Of a stretch of 34,868 nucleotides of DNA, positions 16,259 through 25,360 are shown in pieces; the first letter of the stretch is position 1; every line of letters starts with the position of its first letter. Source of the stretch: Vibrio sp. S17_S38 (GTDB taxonomy: Bacteria; Pseudomonadota; Gammaproteobacteria; Enterobacterales; Vibrionaceae); the NCBI RefSeq assembly GCF_014694375.1, contig NZ_JAAUWW010000023.1, positions 1-34,868 of the forward strand, in the 5' to 3' direction. The notes under the pieces were generated by a model that saw nothing but the letters and a program-made list of their open reading frames with translations, was not told where the DNA came from and did not search any database. The position numbers and the translations under genes are program-made.

Positions 16259-17566
16259 ATGCAAAAGATTAAAGAATATTTTGAATTTGATAAAAATAAG
16301 ACGGATTTTAAAACCGAAACGATTGCTGGATTCACGACATTTGCCACGATGGCGTATATTGTTGCCGTCGTACCTGGAATGCTAAGTAAAGCAGGGTTAC
16401 CTTTTGCAGAAGCGATGACGGTTACGGTTTTGATGACGGTAATTACCACTATTGCGATGGCAGTGTATACCAATCGTCCTTTTGTTTTAGGTCCGGGGCT
16501 AGGTAGTGTTGCGATTTTCTCATTTACTTTGGTGGGCGGCGGCGTGCCTTTACCTATTGCGTCTGGCATTGTTTTTATCAGTGGCGTGTTATTTATGTTG
16601 GTATCCTTCCTTGGCGTTCGAGATTTCATCGTCCGAGTGATCCCACATAGCATCAAAGTATCTGTTGGTGTTGGGATAGGTTTGTTTATTGCTTTACTTG
16701 GTTTAAAGCAAGCGGGCATCGTTGTGGCAAACGCGCATAAAAATGTGCTCAACTTTGGCGATCTTACTTCTACGCCTGCACTACTCGCTTTTACTGGTTT
16801 TTTTCTTGTGCTTTTTTTCACGGCAAGAAAGATAAAAGGCGGGATTATCTTAGCCATCCTTATTACCACTTTAATTAGTTTGGCATTTGGTGTAGCGAAA
16901 TGGCCGAGCTCATTGGTTGCTATGCCACAAAGTATTAATGACATGGCATTTAAGCTTGATGTTTTAGGTGCGTTGGATCTTAAATATATTCCGTTTTTAT
17001 TAGCATTTTTTATTCCGGATTTCTTTTCTACTTTAGGAACATTATTAGGTGTGGGCGCACAAGCCGGATATCTTGATGAAAAAGGGAACTTACCTGGTAT
17101 AGAGAAAAACTTCCATGTTGATTCTACCGCAACCACCTTTGGTGCATTATTTTCATGCCCTGTATTAACTACCTATCTTGAAAGCTCTGCTGGCGTAGAG
17201 GCGGGGGGTAAAACTGGCTTTACCGGAATAGTTACCGCCGCATTATTTGCATTAACATTATTTTTAGCACCTCTTGCTACCATGATCCCATCGGTAGCAA
17301 CCGCTCCAGTATTGGTTTATATCGGCTTTTCAATGATGACGTCGATGCGTAAAGTGAATTACGATGATTTGACGGAGTACTTACCAGCATTTGTTTGTAT
17401 TGCCATGACTATTTTTAGCTTCAATTCAGGTAACGGTATTGCAGCGGCTTTGGTTGTGTATGCATTTTTAAAATTGGCGACAGGGCGTATAAAGGAAGAT
17501 CATTGGTCGGTGTATTTAATTGCATTAGCTATGATCTATTATTTTAAAATTGTCGCAGGTCATTAA
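16259..17566 (+). CDS. NCS2-family purine permease (adenine/guanine/hypoxanthine, AzgA-like)
   Basis: This 435-residue inner-membrane protein belongs to the AzgA branch of the NCS2 transporters, which import adenine, guanine or hypoxanthine with protons. Family segments are TETIAGFTTFATMAYIV near residue 20, NRPFVLGPGLGSVAIFSF near 75, FFSTLGTLLGVGAQAGYLD near 260 and TTYLESSAGVEAGGKTG near 305. About 12-14 hydrophobic helices are evident. AAGGAAT before the ATG overlaps the end of the deaminase gene, with only 3 bases between them. Import coupled to deamination is a natural salvage pair. The exact base cannot be told. Confidence 0.9.
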   Translation: MQKIKEYFEFDKNKTDFKTETIAGFTTFATMAYIVAVVPGMLSKAGLPFAEAMTVTVLMTVITTIAMAVYTNRPFVLGPGLGSVAIFSFTLVGGGVPLPIASGIVFISGVLFMLVSFLGVRDFIVRVIPHSIKVSVGVGIGLFIALLGLKQAGIVVANAHKNVLNFGDLTSTPALLAFTGFFLVLFFTARKIKGGIILAILITTLISLAFGVAKWPSSLVAMPQSINDMAFKLDVLGALDLKYIPFLLAFFIPDFFSTLGTLLGVGAQAGYLDEKGNLPGIEKNFHVDSTATTFGALFSCPVLTTYLESSAGVEAGGKTGFTGIVTAALFALTLFLAPLATMIPSVATAPVLVYIGFSMMTSMRKVNYDDLTEYLPAFVCIAMTIFSFNSGNGIAAALVVYAFLKLATGRIKEDHWSVYLIALAMIYYFKIVAGH

Positions 17567-17618
17567 GCCGAGAAAGGTAAGTAAATAGACTAAATATATT
17601 AATGTTATTTAGTTAAAA

Positions 17619-17651
17619 AGAAGGATTATCGATTAAAAGGTAATCCTTTTT
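17619..17651 (+). terminator. Intrinsic terminator after the permease gene
   Basis: AAGGATTA at 17621-17628 pairs with TAATCCTT at 17641-17648, with A-run before and T-run after. Confidence 0.8.
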
Positions 17652-17788
17652 ATTTATGTAGAGCAAAAAAGGATGACTATAGATACTAATCCCTTTGATT
17701 CAATGTGATTCTCGCCTAGGTATGTTAAGGTTTGATGATTAGAAAAACCAATTAATGATCATCAATGTATGATTGAAGGAAAGTTAAT

Positions 17789-18643
17789 ATGATCACACGT
17801 TGTCTGTTTGTTTTATTCTCTCTATTTGTCACCTTTCAAGCGGTGGCGGATGAACCTCAAAAATATTCTGAAACGTCAATGATGGAAAAACCATTGATGG
17901 AGCGTTATGTACTTGATGAACTGAAATCGTTACGTACCGATCAACAAGACCTAGAGCGCCGTTTAATCATTCAAATTACCGACAGAGAATTATCAGTTGC
18001 CGATAAATCATTGAATTACTCTAATATTACGGTGACATATTTCTTCTATATTATTGCTGGTGTTGCTTCCTTAGTGGCATTGGTCGGTTGGCAATCGCTG
18101 AAAGAAATCAAACATAATACGAAAGAGATGGCGGATAAGCGGTTAAATGAAATTACCATGTCTTATGAGAAAAAGTTCAGCATTTTGGAGCGGGACTTAA
18201 AGCGTAAATCAAGAATAATTACGGAAAATAATCGAGAGATCGAGATTATCAATGAGGTTCATAATTTATGGTTACGGGCTCAAAGCGCTCAAACGCCGGA
18301 ACAACAAATTGAAACTTATGATGAAATTTTAAAGATCCGCCCTGGTGACCTTGAAGCGCTTACTCATAAAGCAGATGCGGCAATGGAAATTAATGAATAC
18401 CACTGGGCACTAAGTATCTGTAATCGCGTACTTGAAGTAGATGATAGTAATGGTCATGCGTTATATCAACGAGCGTGTGCTTATTCTCGTCTAGGGGCTG
18501 AAGAGCAAGCGATCAATGATTTGATATTGGCGATAGATTCAAGTAATTCATTACGAGAGTTGGCATCTGAAGAGCCTGATTTTGAGTTGTTAAGAGGCAA
18601 TGCGCGCTTTGATGAACTTGTTGAACCGGGTGATAATGCTTAG
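17789..18643 (+). CDS. Membrane-anchored coiled-coil and TPR protein
   Basis: The 284-residue protein opens with a signal peptide (ITRCLFVLFSLFVTFQAVA, cleavage near residue 20). A periplasmic segment of about 55 residues (ERYVLDELKSLRTDQQDLER) leads to a membrane helix at about 83-102 (TVTYFFYIIAGVASLVALVG). A charged, probably coiled-coil stretch of about 60 residues follows. The C-terminal 110 residues hold two to three TPR-like helix pairs (QQIETYDEILKIRPGDLEAL, HWALSICNRVLEVDDSNGHA, EEQAINDLILAIDSS). With a cleaved signal the TPR part would face the cytoplasm, unusual but workable as a scaffold. AAGGAAAG precedes the ATG. It ends 32 bases before azlC, so the three genes may form an operon. 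Function unknown. Confidence 0.75.
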   Translation: MITRCLFVLFSLFVTFQAVADEPQKYSETSMMEKPLMERYVLDELKSLRTDQQDLERRLIIQITDRELSVADKSLNYSNITVTYFFYIIAGVASLVALVGWQSLKEIKHNTKEMADKRLNEITMSYEKKFSILERDLKRKSRIITENNREIEIINEVHNLWLRAQSAQTPEQQIETYDEILKIRPGDLEALTHKADAAMEINEYHWALSICNRVLEVDDSNGHALYQRACAYSRLGAEEQAINDLILAIDSSNSLRELASEEPDFELLRGNARFDELVEPGDNA

Positions 18644-18675
18644 CCCTAATTGAAATTACTCAGGATCTCGACATT

Positions 18676-19407
18676 ATGGATATCGTTATGCATCAATATT
18701 CTCGGCGTTCTCAATTATGGCGAGGCACTCTTGCTATTTTACCACTCAGTTTGGCGGTATTACCGTGGGGTTTACTCGCGGGTTCTTATGCAATTGATAT
18801 TGGGTTAACACCATTTGAAGCTCAAGCTTTGTCAGCCATTTTATTTGCTGGTGCTGCACAGTTAGTCGCAACGGGAATGTTTGATGCCAACGTAGGCATT
18901 TGGACCATGTTGCTGACAACCTTCTTTATTACATCACGTCATTTTTTATATAGCGTATCCATGCGCGAAAAAATTAGCCCATTGTCGATGCGGTGGCGCG
19001 TAGTGCTTGGTTTTCTTCTGACGGATGAACTTTTTGCCGTATGTGGTCATCATAAGAAAGAGGAATTTAATCCTTGGTATGCGTTGGGTGCCGGATTGAG
19101 CTTTTATCTTTTTTGGAACCTTGCGAGTTTATTTGGCATTGTTGCAGGGAAACAAATACCGAACTTAAATCAGTGGGGACTAGAGTTTGCGGTCGCGGCG
19201 ACCTTCATTGCAATTGTTACCCCTACTATTAAAAGTGTGCCTATTTTGGTGTCTGTTATGGTCGCTTTAATTTCGTCTGTTTTACTAAGCTATTGGAAAG
19301 TAGAAGGCAGCTTAATTATCGCCAGTTTATTGGCGATGGTAAGTGGTTATTTGGTGGAAGTGAACTCTTCTCATCTATCGGATAGCAAGGAAAAGGAAGA
19401 TATATGA
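18676..19407 (+). CDS. AzlC-family branched-chain amino acid exporter, large subunit
   Basis: The 243-residue protein is the large subunit of a two-part AzlC/AzlD (YgaZ/YgaH) exporter for valine and related amino acids in the inner membrane. Family features include LPLSLAVLPWGLLAGSYA near residue 22, the SAILFAGAAQLVATGMF stretch near 53 and the ITSRHFLYSVSMR segment near 85, with five to six further helices. AGGA lies about 10 bases before the ATG; an in-frame ATG four codons later is a possible start. Its stop overlaps the azlD start by 4 bases, which couples their translation. Confidence 0.88.
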   Translation: MDIVMHQYSRRSQLWRGTLAILPLSLAVLPWGLLAGSYAIDIGLTPFEAQALSAILFAGAAQLVATGMFDANVGIWTMLLTTFFITSRHFLYSVSMREKISPLSMRWRVVLGFLLTDELFAVCGHHKKEEFNPWYALGAGLSFYLFWNLASLFGIVAGKQIPNLNQWGLEFAVAATFIAIVTPTIKSVPILVSVMVALISSVLLSYWKVEGSLIIASLLAMVSGYLVEVNSSHLSDSKEKEDI

Positions 19408-19715
19408 TTTTGCTCTCCATCTTTGCTATGACTGTAGTGGTATTTATCAGTCGTTATTTGTTTTTAGAACCAAGGCTTCCAGTCAAATTAAATGCCAAAG
19501 CGCAGCGTTTATTAAGTTATTCTAGCCCTGCTGTATTAACCGCAATTTGGGCTCCTATCGTCTTTGTACATGATGAGAAGTTAGCGGTATCTTTATCTAA
19601 TCCTTATTTAATTGCTGCCATTTTAGCGTCTATTATTGCTTGGAAAACGAAGAACGTCATTGCAACAACAGTGATCAGCATGGGATGCTTTTTTGTACTC
19701 AATGCTTGGCTTTAA
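19404..19715 (+). CDS. AzlD-family small subunit of branched-chain amino acid exporter
   Basis: This 103-residue hydrophobic protein begins in an ATGA overlap with azlC and has three to four membrane helices. SRYLFLEPRLPVKLNAKAQR and YSSPAVLTAIWAPIVF are the conserved loop and helix typical of AzlD/YgaH. The last helix (VIATTVISMGCFFVLNAWL) ends the protein. Together with AzlC it should form the export complex. A terminator follows at 19838-19871 after an interspersed repeat. Confidence 0.88.
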   Translation: MILLSIFAMTVVVFISRYLFLEPRLPVKLNAKAQRLLSYSSPAVLTAIWAPIVFVHDEKLAVSLSNPYLIAAILASIIAWKTKNVIATTVISMGCFFVLNAWL

Positions 19716-19734
19716 ATTCAATATCCAGAATTCA

Positions 19735-19815
19735 AGTTATTTATACCCAAAGTAATGGAAGTTGCGTGAGGCGGCAAGTAAACGAAGCCAACAAGACTGC
19801 AGCTTCAAGTACTAT
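19735..19815. repeat. Candidate Vibrio-type interspersed intergenic repeat
   Basis: The stretch runs from AAGTTATTTATACCCAAAGT through GGAAGTTGCGTGAGGCGGCA to GACTGCAGCTTCAAGTAC. I recall near-identical intergenic units scattered through Vibrio genomes. The two ends form an imperfect stem: GTAATGGAAGTTGC pairs with GCAGCTTCAAGTAC at 11 of 14 positions. Only one copy lies in this window, so the repeat nature rests on memory. Confidence 0.5.
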
Positions 19816-19837
19816 AGATCTATATTTATGAATATCT

Positions 19838-19871
19838 AACTCAATGGGCGAATGACCTATTGAGTTTTTTA
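19838..19871 (+). terminator. Intrinsic terminator after azlD
   Basis: AACTCAAT at 19838-19845 pairs with ATTGAGTT at 19859-19866 (inner GG/CC can extend the stem), followed by a T-run to 19870. It sits 5 bases before the stop of the opposing gene. Confidence 0.75.
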
Positions 19872-19875
19872 TGTT

Positions 19876-21000
19876 TTATTTTGGTATTAAACCATAAGGT
19901 AAATTCTTAAATACATCGGGTTGGGTTTGAATAGTCGGTGCTTGGTTTACGCCTTGCCAATTTAAAAGCATTACGGCTAATACGTTACGATGCTCTCCTT
20001 TGCCTACTTCAAAATCACCATCAGTTGATGGGATCATGCCATGTTCTAAATTTATCGCATTGGAAATGTCTTTTTGTGCTTTTACCACTACAGGATCATG
20101 AAGTTGATTGGCTAATAAAAAGCTAATGCCAACTTCTGCAATAACGTCATGCTTAGTTCTTTGGATAATAGTATCAATGTTATTGCTGAAGTAAGTGTAA
20201 ATCCAATCAAACTCTTTATCTTTAGGATCGATTTGTTTTTGATAATATTCAGAGGCAGCAAAAATGATGTGCGTCATTCCATAAATTTTATTGGCATATT
20301 GTTGATCAGAAAGCTGCGAGTCTTGGTTATCTGGATAGGTTGCCTTAAAAGCTTCAATGAATTCGCTGACCAAGTCTTGTTCCCCGAGCTGGCGTAACCA
20401 GTAAACCTGATTGGCTTGTTGCGCCGCCCACGCTCGGATCATCTCGTGATTGGTCGCCATTGGGGTAAAGTCGAACTCTTTTAATAATTTATGGAGTTTT
20501 TCATCATCTTTATGTTTTAAGCCATATTCATTTGCTCTCGCCATGGTACTTAATAAATCATTCCCAATTAGCATATATTCTGGATATTGTTTGGTTATTT
20601 TATAGCGCAACTGAGTACGTTCACCGTCTTTATTTTTATAAGACTTCAGCTGTTCTAGCCCGTAATTTTGGACCTGTTCTGGCGTCTTAATATTATCGGT
20701 TATATAACTTAAGGTGCTGGTGACACGGGCCAAATCAGACCAAACTGCGGCAGAATACTTAGGGTCTAATGTTTGACGAAATAGGCGTAAACCATAATGA
20801 CCAGCGGTAGTGGCATTTAAGGTATAAAGTTGGGTTTCAAACGTGTATTGAATGATCTGTGCATCTTCTTGGTATTTCGACTGCAAAGCAGATGTTGGCG
20901 CAATATCAGCTACTTTGGCAAAGCTTGTTGGAGCAAAGGTGAATTGAGAAAGCCCAAGCAGAGCGATAGTTAGTGTGGTTCGTTTAAAAAATGCAGACAT
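19876..21000 (-). CDS. Periplasmic protein of unknown function (possibly DUF3541)
   Basis: The 374-residue product starts with a Sec signal peptide (KRTTLTIALLGLSQFTFAPT then SFA, cleavage near residue 28). The mature part is rich in helices with many Trp, Tyr and His: HYGLRLFRQTLDPKYSAAVW, NHEMIRAWAAQQANQVYWLR, YGMTHIIFAASEYYQKQ, and a C-terminal segment GMIPSTDGDFEVGKGEHRN. It reminds me of a Vibrio family called DUF3541, but I cannot verify this. Regular helical pairs suggest an alpha/alpha-toroid or repeat-like fold. No catalytic motif is recognised. It is a single gene converging on azlD, and the 174 bases upstream hold its own promoter region and that of the divergent PHP gene. Confidence 0.65.
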   Translation of the reverse strand: MSAFFKRTTLTIALLGLSQFTFAPTSFAKVADIAPTSALQSKYQEDAQIIQYTFETQLYTLNATTAGHYGLRLFRQTLDPKYSAAVWSDLARVTSTLSYITDNIKTPEQVQNYGLEQLKSYKNKDGERTQLRYKITKQYPEYMLIGNDLLSTMARANEYGLKHKDDEKLHKLLKEFDFTPMATNHEMIRAWAAQQANQVYWLRQLGEQDLVSEFIEAFKATYPDNQDSQLSDQQYANKIYGMTHIIFAASEYYQKQIDPKDKEFDWIYTYFSNNIDTIIQRTKHDVIAEVGISFLLANQLHDPVVVKAQKDISNAINLEHGMIPSTDGDFEVGKGEHRNVLAVMLLNWQGVNQAPTIQTQPDVFKNLPYGLIPK

Positions 21001-21174
21001 AACAAGTCCTTGTTTAAAATCAATACAGTTAGTGTCGGTTATATTGATGATAAATGCAGTTTATTTATGTTAAATCGCGGTAAGTTATTTAGTGCCATTA
21101 GGATTCGTTTATTCTGTGCTTTCCGGCAATAGCGGTGATATGGTTATAACATTAAAAAATGAAAGGTGATTTAT

Positions 21175-21918
21175 ATGCAAATTAAAGTGGATACCCATAC
21201 TCACACTTATGCCAGCGGACATGCTTACAGCACTCTTGTTGAAAATGTAAAAATGGCGAAAGAGCACGGTTTAGCGATGTTTTGTACTACCGATCATTCC
21301 TCTGCAATGCCGGGATCACCGCACTATTGGTTTTTTAATAATCAGCGTGTGTTACCTCGCTTTATTGATGGTGTTGCGATCATTCGAGGGGTTGAAACTA
21401 ATATTATGAATCCAGAAGGAGAGGTGGATTTGCATCCTAGTTCTTATGAGCACCTTGATTGGATTATTGCCAGTTTTCATGAGGCGGTATTTCGCCCACT
21501 TGATAAAGAGTCCCACACTCAAGCGTTACTTAATGTAATTAAAAGTGGCAAAGTGGATGCCTTAGGTCATCTGGGGAATCCGAACTATGATTTTGATTTT
21601 GAAAAGGTGGCGCAGTGCGCGAAAGAATATAATGTTGCCATTGAACTCAATAATTCATCTCTAAAAGGCGGTAGCCGAGCCGGGAGCGAACAACGTTGCG
21701 CTGAGATTGCGCGAGTTGTGAAAAAAACTGGTGGGCTCATTACCACGGGCTCTGATGCTCACTTTTGCATGGATATTGGCAATTTTGAAAAAGTGTCGCT
21801 TTTGCTCGATGAGGTAGATATGCCAAGTCATAAAGTGATCACTCACACGCCTCGTCAATTTTTAGATTTCTTAGTGCTTCGTGGCCATGATCCGATTGTA
21901 GAATTTCTCACGTTGTAG
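21175..21918 (+). CDS. PHP-domain phosphatase, YcdX-like
   Basis: The 247-residue protein is a PHP-fold metallo-phosphoesterase. Metal-binding motifs are [17 protein letters not shown] at the N-terminus, [15 protein letters not shown] near residue 40, RGVETNI near 73, ASFHEAVF near 99, [11 protein letters not shown] near 127 and GSDAHF near 190. The spacing matches E. coli YcdX (245 residues), a trinuclear-zinc phosphatase. The start is ATG at 21175 because AAGG lies 8 bases before it; the frame continues upstream only to a GTG at 21166. Substrate unknown. It converges on the LysR gene, with a 67-base gap and no visible terminator. Confidence 0.88.
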   Translation: MQIKVDTHTHTYASGHAYSTLVENVKMAKEHGLAMFCTTDHSSAMPGSPHYWFFNNQRVLPRFIDGVAIIRGVETNIMNPEGEVDLHPSSYEHLDWIIASFHEAVFRPLDKESHTQALLNVIKSGKVDALGHLGNPNYDFDFEKVAQCAKEYNVAIELNNSSLKGGSRAGSEQRCAEIARVVKKTGGLITTGSDAHFCMDIGNFEKVSLLLDEVDMPSHKVITHTPRQFLDFLVLRGHDPIVEFLTL

Positions 21919-21985
21919 ATGATCGAGAATTTATAGGTGATTAAACGTTTATAAGAGAGCGAATGCAACAACGTTATTTCTATCC

Positions 21986-22897
21986 TTAAATAGGAAGATG
22001 TTGTATCGCATAATCAATGAATACTCGCAAACGTGCCGGCATGTATTTGCTTGGTGCGTATTGCATCGCGATGACTCCGTGATAGTTTCCTTTAATAGTC
22101 CAATCTTGTAACACCTCAACAACTTCGCCATTTTTCACAGCTTCTCTTATTACAAAGTCTGGAAAAATTCCAATCCCCAATCCATCTTTAACGCCATTTA
22201 AGCGCATTTGAGAGTGATTGACGGCATAGCGCCCCGAAACTGGGATCGTATGAGTTTCATTTTTACGAAAAAAATTCCAAATATGATCGGTTTTTGTTTC
22301 ACCAAGATAGAGACAATCATGGTGCATCAAATCTGTCGGATGGGTTGGTAATCCTTTCAAGGTAAGGTATTTAGGGCTGGCGCATAATGATAAATTCACT
22401 TTGCCTAATTCGCGTGAAATAAGATTTTCATACGGCGCATCGGTTAAACGAAACATAATATCAATACCTTGTTCAAGCATATTAATATCCCCATCGGAGA
22501 CTTTAAGTTTGAGTTCTATATTGGGGTAGCGTTGTAGAAATGGCGTAACGATAGGTTGTAACACAATGCTTAAAAAGGCTTTGGGCGCAGCAACAGTAAT
22601 CGTACCAACCGGCTCAGAGTGTTCTGCATTTGAAATATCAACCGCTTGCTGAGCGGCATTGACCATCGCGACAGACTGCTGATAAATTTTTTGCCCTGAT
22701 TGGGTGATTTGTAAAGTGCGAGTCGTCCTCTCAAATAATTTGACCGATAACGATGCTTCTAACCGAGTAATGAGTTTGCTTAAAGCGGAAGGGGTAACGC
22801 CTAATTCCTTAGCTGCTGCGGTAAAGCTACCCTTATTGACCACCAAAATGAACGTCGCGAGGTCAGGAAGAAGGGAAATAAGTTGAGAGTTGAGCAT
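21986..22897 (-). CDS. LysR-family regulator divergent from kbl-tdh
   Basis: The 303-residue protein has an N-terminal winged helix (PDLATFILVVNKGSFTAAAK, GVTPSALSKLITRLEASLSV, LFERTTRTLQITQSG) and a C-terminal effector domain typical of the CrgA/DmlR-like branch (EPVGTITVAAPKAFLSIVLQ, FRLTDAPYENLISRELG, GLGIGIFPDFV). I recall a LysR gene in the same divergent position beside kbl-tdh in other Vibrio, so it probably controls threonine degradation and its own gene; the effector is unknown. Two dyads in the 185-base divergent region (22942-22964 and 22993-23014) are candidate binding sites. Confidence 0.88.
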   Translation of the reverse strand: MLNSQLISLLPDLATFILVVNKGSFTAAAKELGVTPSALSKLITRLEASLSVKLFERTTRTLQITQSGQKIYQQSVAMVNAAQQAVDISNAEHSEPVGTITVAAPKAFLSIVLQPIVTPFLQRYPNIELKLKVSDGDINMLEQGIDIMFRLTDAPYENLISRELGKVNLSLCASPKYLTLKGLPTHPTDLMHHDCLYLGETKTDHIWNFFRKNETHTIPVSGRYAVNHSQMRLNGVKDGLGIGIFPDFVIREAVKNGEVVEVLQDWTIKGNYHGVIAMQYAPSKYMPARLRVFIDYAIQHLPI

Positions 22898-22941
22898 GAT
22901 GATTTTCCTATTCGTTATCGCTGCATGAAGCCGTCAATTCG

Positions 22942-22964
22942 ATTAGTGAATTTAAATCACTAAT
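22942..22964. promoter_or_regulatory. Perfect dyad, candidate LysR-type operator
   Basis: ATTAGTGA and TCACTAAT form an exact 8-bp inverted repeat with a 7-base ATTTAAA spacer. It lies 45 bases upstream of the LysR gene start, where LysR regulators often bind to control themselves and a divergent operon. It is the best dyad in the interval. Confidence 0.5.
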
Positions 22965-22992
22965 GTTTTTCCATCTGGAGGGATAATAGTCT

Positions 22993-23014
22993 TTATTCAC
23001 ATGAACTAGAATAA
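22993..23014. promoter_or_regulatory. Second dyad between LysR gene and kbl
   Basis: TTATTC and GAATAA form an inverted repeat with a 10-base spacer, about 70 bases before the kbl start. LysR regulators commonly contact two sites, so it could be the activation site, but the short arms make chance possible. Confidence 0.35.
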
Positions 23015-23082
23015 GTTTATCGTCAAATTATCTTGGCACACTTACTTTTCTTGTAATGTTGAATTTATAAAAAGGAAATTCC

Positions 23083-24276
23083 ATGTCTTCTGCATTCTAC
23101 GATCAAATTAACCAACAGATAGAAGAAGTTAAATCTGAAGGGTTGTATAAATCTGAACGCGTGATCACATCAGCTCAAGCTGCCGCTGTTTCGATCTCAA
23201 CAGGTGAAGAAGTATTAAACTTTTGTGCCAATAACTATCTTGGCTTAGCTAATCACCCTGCGCTTATTGAAGCGGCGAAACAAGGGATGGACGAGCATGG
23301 TTTTGGCATGGCGTCTGTTCGTTTTATTTGTGGTACACAAGATTCGCATAAAGAACTTGAACGTAAGTTATCTGATTTCTTAGGCATGGAAGATACCATT
23401 CTTTACACGTCTTGCTTTGATGCCAATACGGGTTTGTTTGAAACCATTCTTGGCGCAGAAGATGCGATTATTTCGGATGCACTCAATCACGCTTCAATCA
23501 TTGATGGTGTGCGTTTGTGTAAAGCAAAGCGTTTTCGTTACAGCAACAACAATATGGCGGAACTTGAAGAGCAATTGATTGCTGCTAATGAAGCAGGTGC
23601 TCGTCATAAACTTATTGTGACCGATGGCGTATTCTCAATGGATGGTGTGGTTGCAAACTTAACCGCCATTTGTGATTTAGCCGATAAATACAACGCGCTT
23701 GTGATGGTCGATGATTCTCATGCGGTAGGTTTCATGGGTGAAAATGGCCGTGGAACACACGAATACAATAACGTAATGGGCCGTATCGACTTGATCACCG
23801 GCACATTAGGTAAAGCAATGGGCGGCGCTTCAGGTGGCTACACCGCGGGTAAAAAAGAAGTGATCGACTGGTTACGTCAGCGTTCTCGTCCTTACTTGTT
23901 CTCAAATTCAGTGGCTCCAGCGATCGTTTCGGCATCTATTCGAGTGATTGATTTACTGGCTGAAAGCAGTGATTTACGTGCAAAACTTTGGGATAACGCG
24001 ACTCACTTCCGCGCTCGTATGACACAAGCTGGCTTTACGATGGCGGGTGCTGGTCACGCAATCATTCCAATTATGTTAGGTGATGCAAAAGTCGCGGCAG
24101 AATTTGCAGAGCGTGCGCTTGAAAAAGGCATTTACGTTGTCGGTTTCTCATTCCCAGTTGTACCAAAAGGTCAGGCGCGTATTCGTACTCAAATGTCAGC
24201 AGCACATAGCCGCGAGCAATTGGATCGCGCCATTGATGCATTTATCGCGGTTGGTAAAGAAATGGAGATCATCTAA
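23083..24276 (+). CDS. kbl: 2-amino-3-ketobutyrate CoA ligase (glycine C-acetyltransferase)
   Basis: Kbl is a PLP enzyme that cleaves 2-amino-3-ketobutyrate with CoA to give glycine and acetyl-CoA, the second step of threonine degradation. The 397-residue protein shows the alpha-oxoamine synthase motifs: [44 protein letters not shown] and the PLP-lysine loop [28 protein letters not shown] precedes the ATG. Tdh starts at the base after its stop codon, so they are one operon, and the product of Tdh is the unstable substrate of Kbl. Confidence 0.97.
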   Translation: MSSAFYDQINQQIEEVKSEGLYKSERVITSAQAAAVSISTGEEVLNFCANNYLGLANHPALIEAAKQGMDEHGFGMASVRFICGTQDSHKELERKLSDFLGMEDTILYTSCFDANTGLFETILGAEDAIISDALNHASIIDGVRLCKAKRFRYSNNNMAELEEQLIAANEAGARHKLIVTDGVFSMDGVVANLTAICDLADKYNALVMVDDSHAVGFMGENGRGTHEYNNVMGRIDLITGTLGKAMGGASGGYTAGKKEVIDWLRQRSRPYLFSNSVAPAIVSASIRVIDLLAESSDLRAKLWDNATHFRARMTQAGFTMAGAGHAIIPIMLGDAKVAAEFAERALEKGIYVVGFSFPVVPKGQARIRTQMSAAHSREQLDRAIDAFIAVGKEMEII

Positions 24277-25347
24277 ATGACTATTCAATCTGTTGGTGAC
24301 ATTAAGAATATGGGTAAAATTAAAGCGTTATCAAAACTAAAGCCAGAAGAAGGCATTTGGATGAACGAAGTCGATATGCCTGAAATGGGGCATAACGACA
24401 TCCTAATTAAAATTCGTAAAACCGCAATCTGTGGTACTGATGTGCATATTTACAACTGGGATGAATGGTCACAAAACACCATTCCGTATCCAATGGTTGT
24501 TGGTCATGAATACGTTGGTGAAGTAGTCGGTATTGGTCAGGAAGTTAAAGGCTTTACCATTGGCGATCGCGTTTCTGGTGAAGGTCACATCACTTGTGGA
24601 CATTGCCGAAATTGCCGTGGTGGGCGTACGCATTTATGTCGCAACACTACTGGCGTGGGTGTTAATCGCACTGGTGCATTCTCTGAATACTTGGTGATCC
24701 CTGCATTTAATGCATTCAAAATTCCAGACGGTATTTCTGACGACTTAGCATCAATCTTTGACCCATTTGGTAATGCGGTTCACACGGCATTATCGTTTGA
24801 CCTTGTTGGTGAAGATGTCTTAATCACAGGTGCAGGCCCAATTGGTATTATGGCAGCAGCCGTGGCTAAACACGTTGGTGCACGCCACGTTGTCATTACC
24901 GATGTAAACGAATACCGCTTAGATCTAGCGCGTAAAATGGGCGTGACTCGCGCGGTTAACGTAGCCAATGAAAAGCTTGAAGATGTCATGAGCGAGCTAG
25001 GCATGACAGAAGGTTTTGATGTCGGTCTTGAGATGTCTGGCGTACCTTCTGCATTTAACGCAATGTTAGAAGGAATGAACCACGGCGGCCGAGTTGCACT
25101 ACTTGGAATTCCGCCATCCGACATGGCAATTGATTGGACCAAAGTGATCTTCAAAGGCTTAGTGATTAAAGGCATCTACGGAAGAGAGATGTTCGAAACT
25201 TGGTATAAGATGGCAAGCTTGATTCAATCAGGCCTAGATCTTACTCCAATCATCACGCATCATTTCAGCGTTGATGATTTCCAAGAGGGCTTCGACACTA
25301 TGCGTGGCGGGCTTTCTGGAAAGGTTATACTCGATTGGACTAAGTAA
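24277..25347 (+). CDS. tdh: L-threonine 3-dehydrogenase
   Basis: Tdh oxidises L-threonine with NAD+ to 2-amino-3-ketobutyrate. The zinc-dependent medium-chain dehydrogenase motifs are complete: catalytic Cys in [25 protein letters not shown], the four-Cys structural zinc site [15 protein letters not shown], and the NAD loop [11 protein letters not shown]. From ATG at 24277 the protein has 356 residues, about 12 more than the usual form, which begins at [10 protein letters not shown] (24310). I keep 24277 because GGAG lies 9 bases before it and it directly follows the kbl stop; the region before 24310 has only a weak AAGA. Either start is possible. Confidence 0.96.
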   Translation: MTIQSVGDIKNMGKIKALSKLKPEEGIWMNEVDMPEMGHNDILIKIRKTAICGTDVHIYNWDEWSQNTIPYPMVVGHEYVGEVVGIGQEVKGFTIGDRVSGEGHITCGHCRNCRGGRTHLCRNTTGVGVNRTGAFSEYLVIPAFNAFKIPDGISDDLASIFDPFGNAVHTALSFDLVGEDVLITGAGPIGIMAAAVAKHVGARHVVITDVNEYRLDLARKMGVTRAVNVANEKLEDVMSELGMTEGFDVGLEMSGVPSAFNAMLEGMNHGGRVALLGIPPSDMAIDWTKVIFKGLVIKGIYGREMFETWYKMASLIQSGLDLTPIITHHFSVDDFQEGFDTMRGGLSGKVILDWTK

Positions 25348-25360
25348 TTAGTCACTAAAT

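Noticed and set aside
16210..17136. 308-codon minus-strand frame opposite the permease gene
   Set aside because: It lies wholly opposite a well-conserved NCS2 gene, has low-complexity Lys/Pro/Ile composition and no family likeness; it is a shadow frame.
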